The position numbers and the translations under genes were made by a program. Below, in pieces: positions 38,694 to 48,479 of a stretch of DNA of 51,215 nucleotides. The DNA is taken from the NCBI GenBank assembly GCA_026416875.1, contig JAOAEI010000005.1, positions 1 to 51,215 of the forward strand, read 5' to 3'. This stretch comes from Caloramator sp. GTDB taxonomy: Bacteria > Bacillota > Clostridia > Clostridiales > Caloramatoraceae. How positions within the stretch are numbered: the stretch's first letter is position 1; each line of letters opens with the position of its first letter. The notes beneath the pieces were generated by a model, which worked only from the letters and a program-made list of their open reading frames with translations, searched no databases and was not told where the DNA came from.

Positions 38694-40040
38694 ATGGGAA
38701 AGGTAGTTGTGATAGATCCAATAACAAGGATGAGCGGATTTTTAGGGATAGAGGTTGAAATTGAGGGGGATAAAATAGTTGATGCCAAGGCGGTTGGCAA
38801 TCTGTTTAGGGGCTTTGAAAAGATTTTAAAGGGAAGGCATGCTTTAGACGCTGTTTATTTAACTGAAAGGATATGCGGTATCTGTTCGTCAGCTCATTCA
38901 GTTGCATCGACTTTAGCCCTTGAGGATGCATTAGAAATAAAGCCATCGTTAAATATAAAATATATTCGCGACCTAATTCATGCCTTTGATATAATTCAAA
39001 ACCATATAAGACATTTTTACCTGTTTACAGTTCCTGATTATGTTAAATTTGACTCTATAAACCCTGTCTCTGAAACATGCCATAAGGATTATAGGCTTCC
39101 AGATGATTTAAATAAGAAGATTCAAGAGGATTATATAAAGAGCGTAGAGTTTAGCAAATTAGCCCATGTCGGAGTGGCACTTTTGGGTGGAAAATCACCC
39201 CACAACCACGGCATTTTACCGGGAATTGTAACTGGCTCTTTGGATAGATTTAAAATACAAGAATTAAAATTTATGATAAATAGAATAAAGGACTTTGTAG
39301 ATAACTACATGCTTGAAGATGTTAATATTATTTCTAATTATTACAGCGATTATTTTGAAAAGGGTGGGGCATACAATAATTTTTTGAGTTTTGGGCTATT
39401 TGATTATGAAGACTTTTCCTATGTAAAACCTTCGGTTATTATAAATGGGATAAGGCAGGAGTTCGATAAAGACAAAATAACAGAAAATATAATTTACTCG
39501 TGGTATGAAGTTGTAGACGGACAAATGGTTGAAGATATAAATAAGGAAAATGCCTATTCCTTTGTTAAGTCTCCAAGATATGATAAATGGGCTATGGAGG
39601 TGGGCCCTCTAGCAAGAATGATCTTAAGCGGAAGATATAAAATGCAAAGCTCAACCATGGACAGGATAAAGGCAAGGTGCCTTGAGGCCTCGATTATATT
39701 AAAAATAATGCAGGTTTTGGTAGAAATGATAGAGCCTATTGAAGAAAAGATAAAATATGAATTTAAAGATAAATCTATAGGGATAGGATTTACAGATACA
39801 ACAAGGGGTGCATTGCTGCACTTTGTAAGTTTAGAAAAGGATATAATAAAAGGTTATGATATAATAACCCCGTCTGCATGGAACTTTTCCCCAAGGGATG
39901 AAAATTCTTTTGGGACAGCAGAAAAGGCCTTGATGGGGACTAAAATTAAAGATATAAGTGATATAGTTGAGGTTGGAAGAATAGTAAGAAGTTTTGACCC
40001 TTGTATTTCCTGCGCAACACATGTAACCATAAGGAGATGA
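38694..40040 (+). CDS. [NiFe] hydrogenase large subunit
   Basis: RICGICSSAHSVAS (L1-type CxxC) and DPCISCATH|VTIRR C-terminal processing site. Confidence 0.94.
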   Translation: MGKVVVIDPITRMSGFLGIEVEIEGDKIVDAKAVGNLFRGFEKILKGRHALDAVYLTERICGICSSAHSVASTLALEDALEIKPSLNIKYIRDLIHAFDIIQNHIRHFYLFTVPDYVKFDSINPVSETCHKDYRLPDDLNKKIQEDYIKSVEFSKLAHVGVALLGGKSPHNHGILPGIVTGSLDRFKIQELKFMINRIKDFVDNYMLEDVNIISNYYSDYFEKGGAYNNFLSFGLFDYEDFSYVKPSVIINGIRQEFDKDKITENIIYSWYEVVDGQMVEDINKENAYSFVKSPRYDKWAMEVGPLARMILSGRYKMQSSTMDRIKARCLEASIILKIMQVLVEMIEPIEEKIKYEFKDKSIGIGFTDTTRGALLHFVSLEKDIIKGYDIITPSAWNFSPRDENSFGTAEKALMGTKIKDISDIVEVGRIVRSFDPCISCATHVTIRR

Positions 40041-40044
40041 AGGG

Positions 40045-40493
40045 ATGGGATAAAGGTAATTGGAATAGGTAATATATTAATGGGGGATGATGGGGTTTCG
40101 ATTGAGGTTTTAAAAAGGATAAAAAAAGAGCTTCAAGGGAATCAAATTGAGGTTTTTATATTAGAAACTGATCTAAATTTTTTATTTAGTATTTTAAAAG
40201 AAGATGATTTAGCAATCTTTGTAGATGCCATGATATCCTCAGAAAATGCAGGGGAAGTAAAAATATTCAGACCTGATTTGTCTGAGGAAAATGAATGTTT
40301 TTGCCATGCTTATTTTCCATGGGATGCTATATCTAAAATTTGTAAAGAAATATTTATAATAGGAATAGAGATAGAAGATATAGATTTTAGAATTGGTCTA
40401 AGCGAGAAATTGCAAGATAAAATCGAATGTATTGCAAATGATGTGTTAAATTCAATCGAATATATATTGACAAAAGGAGAAAATAAAGTATAA
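40045..40493 (+). CDS. hydrogenase maturation endopeptidase, apparent 1-nt frameshift at the start
   Basis: In-frame upstream of the ATG 40080 call lies IKVIGIGNILMGDDG (GNxLMGDDG family signature) but no ATG/GTG/TTG; ATG 40045 with AAGGAG RBS is in another frame (ATG GGA TAA). Confidence 0.75.
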
Positions 40494-40539
40494 TTATTTT
40501 AAAAAAAGAAAAAATAAAAATAAAATATTGCAAAGGGCG

Positions 40540-40797
40540 ATGATAAGAAGAGTAGGAATAAGTCGATGCTTCAGCGAGCTAACGATGGTGGGAGGTTAGT
40601 GCTAGACTTATTCTGAAGAACATCTTGGAGCCTCTAACCGAAATTGCACTAAGCAAAAGTAGGCTTAGACGGGGCTACGCTGTTAAAAGGTAGGCGATAT
40701 CGAGTTTATCTCCGTATCGTTAAAGGGGGCTTTTGCCAATTTGGGTGGCACCGCGGAATCAACCTTCCGTCCCATTAGGGACGGAAGGTTTTTTTAT
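40540..40797 (+). promoter_or_regulatory. T-box riboswitch (predicted Asn specifier)
   Basis: T-box TGGGTGGCACCGCGG (40742-40756); stem I helix GAATAAGTC...GACTTATTC; AAC at 40619-40621 followed by A; downstream gene asnA. Confidence 0.93.
40761..40797 (+). terminator. T-box terminator
   Basis: CCTTCCGTCCC-ATTA-GGGACGGAAGG followed by T7. Confidence 0.92.
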
Positions 40798-40815
40798 TAC
40801 AAAAGGAGGGGTAAA

Positions 40816-41826
40816 ATGAAAAGGTTAATATTTCCTAAGGATTACGTTCCTTTGTTGGGATTAAAGGAAACAGAAATAGCTATAAAAAATATTAAGGATT
40901 ATTTTGAAAGGGAACTTGCAAGAAAACTAAATCTTACAAGGGTTTCAGCTCCTTTATTCGTAAAAAGAAAAAGCGGTTTAAACGATTACCTTAACGGAAT
41001 AGAAAGACCTGTTGGATTTGATGCCTATGACATTGAAGATGATACCTTAGAAGTTGTTCAATCTTTAGCTAAATGGAAAAGACTTGCTCTTAAAAGATAT
41101 GGATTTTCTGTAGGTGAAGGTTTATATACCGATATGAATGCCATAAGGCGGGATGAAATTTTAGATAATCTTCATTCAATATATGTTGATCAATGGGATT
41201 GGGAACTTGTAATAGACAAGAAGGATAGAAATGTAGAAACTTTAAAAAGAATTGTAAAGGATATATATGATGTATTCAAAAGCACAGAAGAATATATTTG
41301 TAGAAAATATAAAAAGATAACTCCTATATTGCCTGAAGACATATTTTTTATTACAAGTCAAGAACTTGAGGACTTATATCCCGATTTAACACCAAAGGAA
41401 AGGGAAAGGGAAATTGCAAAGATAAAAGGGGCAGTTTTTATAATGCAAATAGGAGATACATTAAAATCAGGAATAAAGCATGACGGCAGATCACCTGATT
41501 ATGATGATTGGAGGTTAAATGGGGACATAATATTTTGGTATCCGGTATTAAACTGTGCCTTTGAGGTTTCGTCTATGGGGATTAGAGTTGATGAAGAATC
41601 TTTGTTACAGCAGCTTAAAAAGGCAGGATGCATCGAGAGAATTAATCTTCCATTTCACAGAATGCTTCTTAAGGGAGAATTACCCTATACTGTTGGTGGG
41701 GGAATAGGACAATCGAGGATATGTATGTTCTTTTTAAGAAAGGCCCATATAGGTGAAGTTCAGGTTTCTGTATGGGATGAGGAGATATATAAAAAATGCT
41801 GGGAAAACAATATCATGCTTTTATAA
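40816..41826 (+). CDS. asnA: aspartate--ammonia ligase
   Basis: [72 protein letters not shown] 40816 with aaggagggg RBS. Confidence 0.95.
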   Translation: MKRLIFPKDYVPLLGLKETEIAIKNIKDYFERELARKLNLTRVSAPLFVKRKSGLNDYLNGIERPVGFDAYDIEDDTLEVVQSLAKWKRLALKRYGFSVGEGLYTDMNAIRRDEILDNLHSIYVDQWDWELVIDKKDRNVETLKRIVKDIYDVFKSTEEYICRKYKKITPILPEDIFFITSQELEDLYPDLTPKEREREIAKIKGAVFIMQIGDTLKSGIKHDGRSPDYDDWRLNGDIIFWYPVLNCAFEVSSMGIRVDEESLLQQLKKAGCIERINLPFHRMLLKGELPYTVGGGIGQSRICMFFLRKAHIGEVQVSVWDEEIYKKCWENNIMLL

Positions 41827-41858
41827 TAAGAGGTGGATTATCCTAACCCACCTCTTAT
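41825..41858. terminator. bidirectional terminator
   Basis: ATAAGAGGTGG...CCACCTCTTAT. Confidence 0.75.
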
Positions 41859-43442
41859 GCTTCCTAGCTTTGTAATTAATTCTTTTAGGATATTATATTC
41901 TTGACAATTGTTATCGAGTATTTGGGACTCTTTACCTAAAAGATGCAAAAGTATTGGTCTTACGGTTTTTAAAAGGGTATGGTAAAAGTCATTTTCGATA
42001 TTTGCCTCCATGTCAAAGTCAAGATTAAGTATTTCCCTTGTAAGGGCAATGTCTAATTCGTATTCCTTTCTAACTTCTTCAGCAATAAAACGTTTTGAAA
42101 TGTTTGGATTTGTATATTTCAAAGCAAATTCCATATCGCTTTTGATTTGTGGATAAAATTCAATGAGTTTTTCTATCCCAAAATCACCATATTTATTTTT
42201 TATTTCCCTAAGGGCCCGGCCAGTTCCTAAAAATTCGGGAGGCATCCCTATGGTATACATTGAAGCGGTAAAGGAAATAGCCCTTGGAATATTTACATTT
42301 AATGTAGTATCGATTTCTAAAATTTCTTCTTTTGCCCTTTCGTTTTCGATTATTGTTGCAAATTTATTAAGATCAACAAATTCCCTGTGATACGATAATC
42401 CCTTTTTAGAAGCTGCTAGCCTGTCGCGGTTTTTAGGGATAAAGATAGATATATTTGCTGCTGTTTCTGCAATTTTTAAAAAGGATTTTATATAATACTT
42501 TGTAAAAATTACAATGAGATCTTTTATCAAAGAGATTTCTTCTTTTGAAAATTCTTTAGGTTTATACTTATCTATGTTTTCTTCTATATATTTAACAAGA
42601 TTTCTTGTCTTTTCAAATCCATGGTCATATCTTAATGCTGATTGGATCGTTATTGTTTTAACTCCAGAATATGTTTTAAGGAAATTTTCTATATTTTCAT
42701 AGGTAAGCTGCCCTCTAAAGGGAAGGGTGCCACATCCCATGATAGGGTAAATTTGAATAGGATGTCTTTTTTCTAGTTCTTTAGCTTTAGATATAGATAA
42801 AACTATAGCTAAGACGCTTGATACCATTCCGTATGACAAGGCAGAATCAGACCTTCCAATCATAAATCTTATATACTGAGGTTTGTTTTTTAAACCATCT
42901 ATAAATTCTTCTAATAAATTATCGATATTTACAAGGGAGACAATATCTTCAAATAAAGGGATAATGTTTATTGAGTTTTCAGCGAATTTGATACTAAAAT
43001 TCTTATTGCCAAGTTCGATTACCGACTGGATGCGGGAAAGGGTATCAAGAAGGTCCTTAGAAGATTCGCACATGGGGACGATTACTTCCTTTATTGCTTG
43101 ATATTGTGTCTTTTCAAACATAGAAAAATTTGTTTCTACTGCAGCCATTATGCACATGATTTGCCTAAATACCGTTTCTTTATCTGCGCTTGATAGCCTT
43201 GGAGTTATAAAGACATCTTTACCGGGAATTAGGCCGTTATGATAAAGCTCATTTGCCACCTGAAGGGGTTGATGATAGGGGGTTAATTTTCCTTCGAAAT
43301 CTATCATAATTTCATCAATACCAAGACCTCCTGAATTTTGAGGGAGAAGAGAAAATAGGGCTTCTTCTGGTTCTTGCTGGATAGAAATATATTCAACTGC
43401 GTTATCAGGATGCTGAGTCATCATAGTTCTTGGAATTTTCAT
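41838..43442 (-). CDS. ppcA: phosphoenolpyruvate carboxylase, archaeal type
   Basis: MKIPRTMMTQHPDNA...PLFEDI...YGMVSSVLAIVLS; 534 aa, typical archaeal-type length. Confidence 0.9.
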   Translation of the reverse strand: MKIPRTMMTQHPDNAVEYISIQQEPEEALFSLLPQNSGGLGIDEIMIDFEGKLTPYHQPLQVANELYHNGLIPGKDVFITPRLSSADKETVFRQIMCIMAAVETNFSMFEKTQYQAIKEVIVPMCESSKDLLDTLSRIQSVIELGNKNFSIKFAENSINIIPLFEDIVSLVNIDNLLEEFIDGLKNKPQYIRFMIGRSDSALSYGMVSSVLAIVLSISKAKELEKRHPIQIYPIMGCGTLPFRGQLTYENIENFLKTYSGVKTITIQSALRYDHGFEKTRNLVKYIEENIDKYKPKEFSKEEISLIKDLIVIFTKYYIKSFLKIAETAANISIFIPKNRDRLAASKKGLSYHREFVDLNKFATIIENERAKEEILEIDTTLNVNIPRAISFTASMYTIGMPPEFLGTGRALREIKNKYGDFGIEKLIEFYPQIKSDMEFALKYTNPNISKRFIAEEVRKEYELDIALTREILNLDFDMEANIENDFYHTLLKTVRPILLHLLGKESQILDNNCQEYNILKELITKLGSIRGGLG

Positions 43443-43695
43443 AAGATCACTCCTAATTTGATATATTATATTCTATTCGAATATGCAAGAAAATGATACA
43501 AAAATTTCATAATATATTAATATAATAATGGATTATGATTAAAATTTCAATAAATTTGCAAAATTAATTTAATTAAATTTCATTTATTTTTCTCTGGTGT
43601 CAAATAGTGATTATTTTTAATATGTAAAGATATTTTTAGAAAAAGTGAATTTAATATATTTTTGGTTTAAAAAATAAAATAATCTTAATTTGACA

Positions 43696-43744
43696 AACCT
43701 ATATATAGTGGGTAAAATTTTTAAAGTGCACAAAATATTGTGGT
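43696..43744. promoter_or_regulatory. tandem NrdR-box-like sites
   Basis: AACCTATATATAGTGG (43696-43711) and CACAAAATATTGTGGT (43729-43744); centres 32 bp apart, just upstream of nrdD. Confidence 0.6.
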
Positions 43745-43768
43745 AATTTTTGAAAAGGGGAGATTTTG

Positions 43769-45802
43769 ATGCTAACGCAAGTAAAAAAGAGGGACGGGAG
43801 AGTTGTAAACTTTACGAAGGAAAAAATAACAAGAGCTATTTATTTGGCAGCTCAAAACGTAGGGGGGACTGATTATTCAAAGGCAGAGGAATTGACTGAG
43901 AAGGTTATATCCTACATAATGAATAACCTTCCGCAGGAGGAAATTCCAACGGTAGAATTTATTCAGGATTGTGTTGAAAAGGTTTTGATTGAAAATGGTC
44001 ATGCTAAAACAGCTAAGGCGTATATACTATATAGAGCCAAAAGAACAAGATATAGAGAAGCTAAAAGCGAACTTATGGATGTTGTAAAGGAAATATTAAA
44101 GGAAACAAGCAGAGAAAACGCTAACATAGGAAACTCTCCTTCAGCAAAGATGCTACAGATAGCATCAGCTGCAAGCAAACAATATTATCTACATAATGTA
44201 ATTCCAGAGGAAATGGCAAAGGCACATATTAATGCGGATATTCATATTCATGATCTTGACTTTTACGGCAAAACTTTAAATTGCCTTCAAATAGATCTTA
44301 CAAAGCTTTTATTAAATGGTTTTAATACAGGATACGGATATATTCGTCCGCCAAAGAGGATATCCTCTGCAACAGCACAAGCAGCAATTATCCTTCAAAG
44401 CAACCAAAATGATATGTATGGTGGTCAAAGTTTCCCCCATTTCGATAAAGCGATGGCAGAGGTTATAAGAACCTTTAAAGAAAAGCCATCTTATGAAGAA
44501 ATATTCCAGGCTATGGAGGCCCTTGTTTATAATCTAAATAGCATGCATTCAAGGGCAGGAGCTCAGGTTCCCTTTAGCAGCATAAACCTTGGAACAGACA
44601 CTTCAGAGGAAGGAAGAATGGTAATTAGGGCAATGCTTGAAGCCTTTGACAAGGGACTTGGAAGGGGAGAAAGTCCGATATTCCCTAACCTGGTGTTTAG
44701 AGTTAAAAAAGGAGTAAATTTTGAGGAAGGCGATCCAAATTACGATTTATTTAAGCTTGCCATGAAGGTTGCAGCCCACAGAATGAATCCAACCTTTAGC
44801 TTTATGGATTCAAGCTTCAATGCAAAATATGGTGATGAAATCTCCTATATGGGATGCAGAACAAGAACAATTCAGAATAGAAACGGCCTTGAAATATCAG
44901 CAGGAAGAGGGAATATAGCACCAGTTACTATAAACCTTCCAAGGCTTGCTCTTAAGGCTGGATTTGGAAACATAGAGGGTTTCTTTAAAAACTTAGATGA
45001 AATGCTTGATTTGTGTAAAAGGCAGCTTCTTCATAGATTTGAGGTTCTTGCAAATCTTAGGGTAAAGGACCTTCCCTTCCTTATGGGACAAAAGCTTTAT
45101 ATGGGTTCAGAAAATCTAAAGGAAGAGGATACTATAAGAGAAGCAATAAAAAATGGAACTTTAGGAATAGGATTTATAGGCCTTGCCGAAACGTTAAAGG
45201 CACTTGTTGGAAAGCATCACGGTGAGGATAAGGATGCATTAGAATTAGGTTATAAGATAATAGAGTATATGAGAAAGTATACGGATAAGACATCAGAAGA
45301 AACAGGGCTGAATTTCGTCTGCTATGCAACGCCGGCTGAAGGAACGGCAGGAAGATTTGTGCCTGTCGATAGAAAAATGTTTGGATTAATTGAGGGAGTA
45401 ACTGACAAGGATTATTATACTAATTCATATCATGTTCCGGTTACACATGAAATAAGCATATTTGACAAGATTGAAATAGAAGGAAGATTCCATAAACTTT
45501 GCAATGGCGGCCATATTAGCTACGTTGAGCTTCCTTCAACTGTTGAAAACAATATCGAAGCCTTTGAAAAGATACTAAAGTGGATGGCAAAATGCGATGT
45601 CGGATATGCAGGAATAAACTTCCCAATAGATGAATGTAGAGTATGCGGACATAGGGGAATTATCCATAATGAATGCCCAGAGTGTGGAAGTGAAGACATA
45701 AGAAGAATTAGAAGAATAACAGGATATTTATCTACTATCGATAGGTTTAATGATGCAAAGAAAAAGGAACTTTATGATAGAGTAAAGCATGGGTGGAATT
45801 AA
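43769..45802 (+). CDS. nrdD: anaerobic ribonucleoside-triphosphate reductase
   Basis: ATP-cone N-terminus (VKKRDGRVVNFTKEKI); C-terminal zinc site CRVCGHRGIIHNECPECGS; RRITGYLSTIDRFN radical loop. ORF track 43766 (TTG) vs ATG 43769. Confidence 0.96.
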   Translation: MLTQVKKRDGRVVNFTKEKITRAIYLAAQNVGGTDYSKAEELTEKVISYIMNNLPQEEIPTVEFIQDCVEKVLIENGHAKTAKAYILYRAKRTRYREAKSELMDVVKEILKETSRENANIGNSPSAKMLQIASAASKQYYLHNVIPEEMAKAHINADIHIHDLDFYGKTLNCLQIDLTKLLLNGFNTGYGYIRPPKRISSATAQAAIILQSNQNDMYGGQSFPHFDKAMAEVIRTFKEKPSYEEIFQAMEALVYNLNSMHSRAGAQVPFSSINLGTDTSEEGRMVIRAMLEAFDKGLGRGESPIFPNLVFRVKKGVNFEEGDPNYDLFKLAMKVAAHRMNPTFSFMDSSFNAKYGDEISYMGCRTRTIQNRNGLEISAGRGNIAPVTINLPRLALKAGFGNIEGFFKNLDEMLDLCKRQLLHRFEVLANLRVKDLPFLMGQKLYMGSENLKEEDTIREAIKNGTLGIGFIGLAETLKALVGKHHGEDKDALELGYKIIEYMRKYTDKTSEETGLNFVCYATPAEGTAGRFVPVDRKMFGLIEGVTDKDYYTNSYHVPVTHEISIFDKIEIEGRFHKLCNGGHISYVELPSTVENNIEAFEKILKWMAKCDVGYAGINFPIDECRVCGHRGIIHNECPECGSEDIRRIRRITGYLSTIDRFNDAKKKELYDRVKHGWN

Positions 45803-45814
45803 AGAGGTGGTAAA

Positions 45815-46306
45815 GTGAAAATCAAGCTTGCGGGTATTGAGAAGGAGAGCTTTGTTGACGGCCCAGGGATAAGATATACGATATTTGCTCAAGGGTGTAA
45901 ACATAAATGCAGAGGATGTCATAATCCCTCCACCCATGATTTTGATAAGGGATTTTGGATGGGGGTTGAAGAAATATATGAGGATATTTTAAAAAGAAGA
46001 TTTATTGACGGTGTAACCTTTACAGGAGGAGACCCCTTCTTTCAAGCAGAAGCATTTGCCTATCTTGCAGAAATGCTTAAGAAGGAAAATTATCATATTA
46101 TAGCCTACACAGGATTTTATTTTGAGGAGCTTTTGAAGGAGGAAAGTTTTGTTAGATTATTAAAAAATATAGATATCTTAATTGATGGACCGTTTATCAT
46201 GGAGGAAAGGGATTTAGAGCTTAAATTTAGAGGTTCGAGAAATCAGAGGGTAATAGATGTTAAAAAGAGTTTGGAGGAAAATAAAACAGTAACAATTGAA
46301 TTTTAA
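45815..46306 (+). CDS. nrdG: anaerobic ribonucleotide reductase activating protein
   Basis: FVDGPGIRYTIFAQGCKHKCRGCHNPSTHDF; adjacent to nrdD. Confidence 0.95.
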   Translation: MKIKLAGIEKESFVDGPGIRYTIFAQGCKHKCRGCHNPSTHDFDKGFWMGVEEIYEDILKRRFIDGVTFTGGDPFFQAEAFAYLAEMLKKENYHIIAYTGFYFEELLKEESFVRLLKNIDILIDGPFIMEERDLELKFRGSRNQRVIDVKKSLEENKTVTIEF

Positions 46307-46331
46307 AAGGGCTGCTTAGCAGCCCTTTTTT
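46305..46331. terminator. bidirectional terminator
   Basis: AAAAGGGCTGC-TTA-GCAGCCCTTTT. Confidence 0.85.
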
Positions 46332-47794
46332 GGCAGTGTTATATAAAACTTTACCCCACTAACTGTATTTTCAACTCCATAGCCCCCTCCATGGAGCTGC
46401 ATGATGTTTTTTACAATAGAAAGTCCAATTCCTGTTCCCCCAAGTTTCCTATTTCGTGACTTGTCTAATTTATAAAATATATCCCATATTCTTTCCTTCT
46501 CCTCTTCAGGAATGTGAGAGCCTGTATTTTCGACCTCCACTTTTATTTTATTATATTCATTTATCATATTGATAAAAATAGTTCCATTTTGGGGAGTGTG
46601 TTTTATTGCATTTGTAATATAATTAGTTAAAACTTGATTCATTCTATCAAAGTCGGCGAAAACTTCTATATCGTCTATTAGATTTAATTTTAATGTAAGA
46701 TTTTTTTCTTCAATAGGTCCTTTAAATTTATTGATGATATTTTTTATCAATTTATCTAATTTAAAGTTTTCCTTTGACAATTCAAGCTTCCCAGATTCAA
46801 GCTTTGAAAGTTCTAACATATCCTCCACGAGGTTTGTCATATTTTTAGTTTCATCAAGAATTATTTTGAGATAATAGTCTTTATCTTTATCGTCAAATAT
46901 TCCATCCTTTAATGCTTCTGCATAGCCTTCAATAAGGGCAATAGGTGTTTTGAGGTCATGGGAAACAGCAGCAATAAAATCCCTTCTCATTTTATCCAGC
47001 TTTTTTTCCTTTTCTATGTCCTCTTCAAGTTTTGCATTAGCTTCTTTTAACGAGGTTAGAGCATTGCTTAGATTTTCAGAGAGGATGTTTAAGCTATTTG
47101 CAAGGCTCCCTATTTCATCTTCAGTTTTTACGCTACATTTTTGACTAAAATCCAGGTTTGCCATTTTTACAGCGACTTTATTCAGTTCAACCAATGGTTT
47201 TGATATTATTTTAGAATATAAATATGATAGTATAAGGATTATGCCAAGGGCTAACAGGATGAAATATACATATATTTTATTTATTACTAATATAGCCTCA
47301 TTTATAGGCTGCAGCGATGTTGCACAAATAATAAGTTCCTTATTGTCTAAATTATATATGCTGACAACACCCATTATAGGTTCACTTTTATCTGTTAAAA
47401 AAAAGGTGGCGACATTATTTCCTCTCCTAATAAGTCTCATCTGTGAACGGTTAATCCCCTTTATAACATCTAAAAGCAATCTGTTTTTTAATACCTTGTC
47501 TCTACCATCTAATCTAAAAATTTTAGGCATTAGGTTTTCACTCAAAACCATTATTTTAGAATTTGACTTTTCTTCTACTTCAAAAAGGATGCTTTCAACC
47601 TCTGAAATGGTTTTGGCTTCCTTGTATTTATCTACAAATTGGCTCAATGTTTTTTCAGTTTCGTTTATTTTTTGCGTGATATAAACTCTTTCAAAAAAAA
47701 GAGAAAGAAACAACATGGTTAGAACAAGGAAGGATATAAAAATTGCTGCATTTATTAAAAAGAGCTTTATGGTTAAACCTTTAATCTTTATCAT
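46316..47794 (-). CDS. sensor histidine kinase (HAMP, HisKA, HATPase)
   Basis: AAVSHDLKTPIALIEGYAEAL; NYITNAIKHTPQNG; GGTGIGLSIVKNI. Confidence 0.95.
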   Translation of the reverse strand: MIKIKGLTIKLFLINAAIFISFLVLTMLFLSLFFERVYITQKINETEKTLSQFVDKYKEAKTISEVESILFEVEEKSNSKIMVLSENLMPKIFRLDGRDKVLKNRLLLDVIKGINRSQMRLIRRGNNVATFFLTDKSEPIMGVVSIYNLDNKELIICATSLQPINEAILVINKIYVYFILLALGIILILSYLYSKIISKPLVELNKVAVKMANLDFSQKCSVKTEDEIGSLANSLNILSENLSNALTSLKEANAKLEEDIEKEKKLDKMRRDFIAAVSHDLKTPIALIEGYAEALKDGIFDDKDKDYYLKIILDETKNMTNLVEDMLELSKLESGKLELSKENFKLDKLIKNIINKFKGPIEEKNLTLKLNLIDDIEVFADFDRMNQVLTNYITNAIKHTPQNGTIFINMINEYNKIKVEVENTGSHIPEEEKERIWDIFYKLDKSRNRKLGGTGIGLSIVKNIMQLHGGGYGVENTVSGVKFYITLPKKGC

Positions 47795-48467
47795 GATTCA
47801 CCTCAAACCTATATCCATAGCCTCTTACTGTTGATATAAGGCATCCTTTAGGTCCCAATTTTTCTCTGAGTCTTTTTACATGAGTATCAACTGTTCTTAA
47901 GTCACCATCATAATCAAATCCCCAAATTGCGTCAAGTATTTTTTCTCTTGTAAGAGTTATACCTTTATTTTTAAAAAGATAAAGAAGTATTTCAAATTCT
48001 TTAGGTGAAAGAAAAACCTCCTGCCCGTCGATTAGAACTCTATGGCCATCCTCGTCAATATAAAGCCCGTTATATGATGCATGATTTGAATATTCCTCTA
48101 TATAATATGTTCGTTTTAAAAGGGCCTTTACATTTGCAACCACAACCTTAGGACTTACAGGCTTTGTAAGATAGACATCCGTTCCAAGTTCAAAACCTAA
48201 CAATTTATCATCATCGTCGGATTTTGCAGTAAGCATTATGACAGGCAGGGAAGATGTTTTTCTTATTTCATTTAAGAGTGCCCAACCATCCATAATAGGC
48301 ATCATTACGTCTATTATAGCAAGGTGAATCTTATGAGACTTTAATATTTTCAATGCTTCATACCCGTTTTCAGCTGTAAGAACGTTATAATTCTCCTTTA
48401 CAAGGTAGGCCTTTAAAAGATCCCTTAATCTTTCTTCATCATCGACTATGAGGATGGTTTCCTTCAC
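47781..48467 (-). CDS. OmpR-family response regulator
   Basis: ILIVDDEERLRDLLKAYL; VDTHVKRLREKLGPKGCLISTVRGYGYRFE. Confidence 0.95.
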   Translation of the reverse strand: MKETILIVDDEERLRDLLKAYLVKENYNVLTAENGYEALKILKSHKIHLAIIDVMMPIMDGWALLNEIRKTSSLPVIMLTAKSDDDDKLLGFELGTDVYLTKPVSPKVVVANVKALLKRTYYIEEYSNHASYNGLYIDEDGHRVLIDGQEVFLSPKEFEILLYLFKNKGITLTREKILDAIWGFDYDGDLRTVDTHVKRLREKLGPKGCLISTVRGYGYRFEVNHDKD

Positions 48468-48479
48468 AATATCACCCCA

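Noticed and set aside
38694-40040. Selenocysteine in the [NiFe] hydrogenase large subunit
   Set aside because: Both Ni-binding motifs (RICGIC, DPCISC) are all-Cys and the frame has no internal TGA.
40741-40815. N-terminal extension of asnA ([25 protein letters not shown])
   Set aside because: It is translation of the T-box sequence and terminator; ATG 40816 has its own RBS.
46950-47684. Plus-strand ORFs opposite the histidine kinase
   Set aside because: Antisense to an unambiguous histidine kinase; low-complexity hydrophobic/serine-rich composition typical of shadow ORFs.
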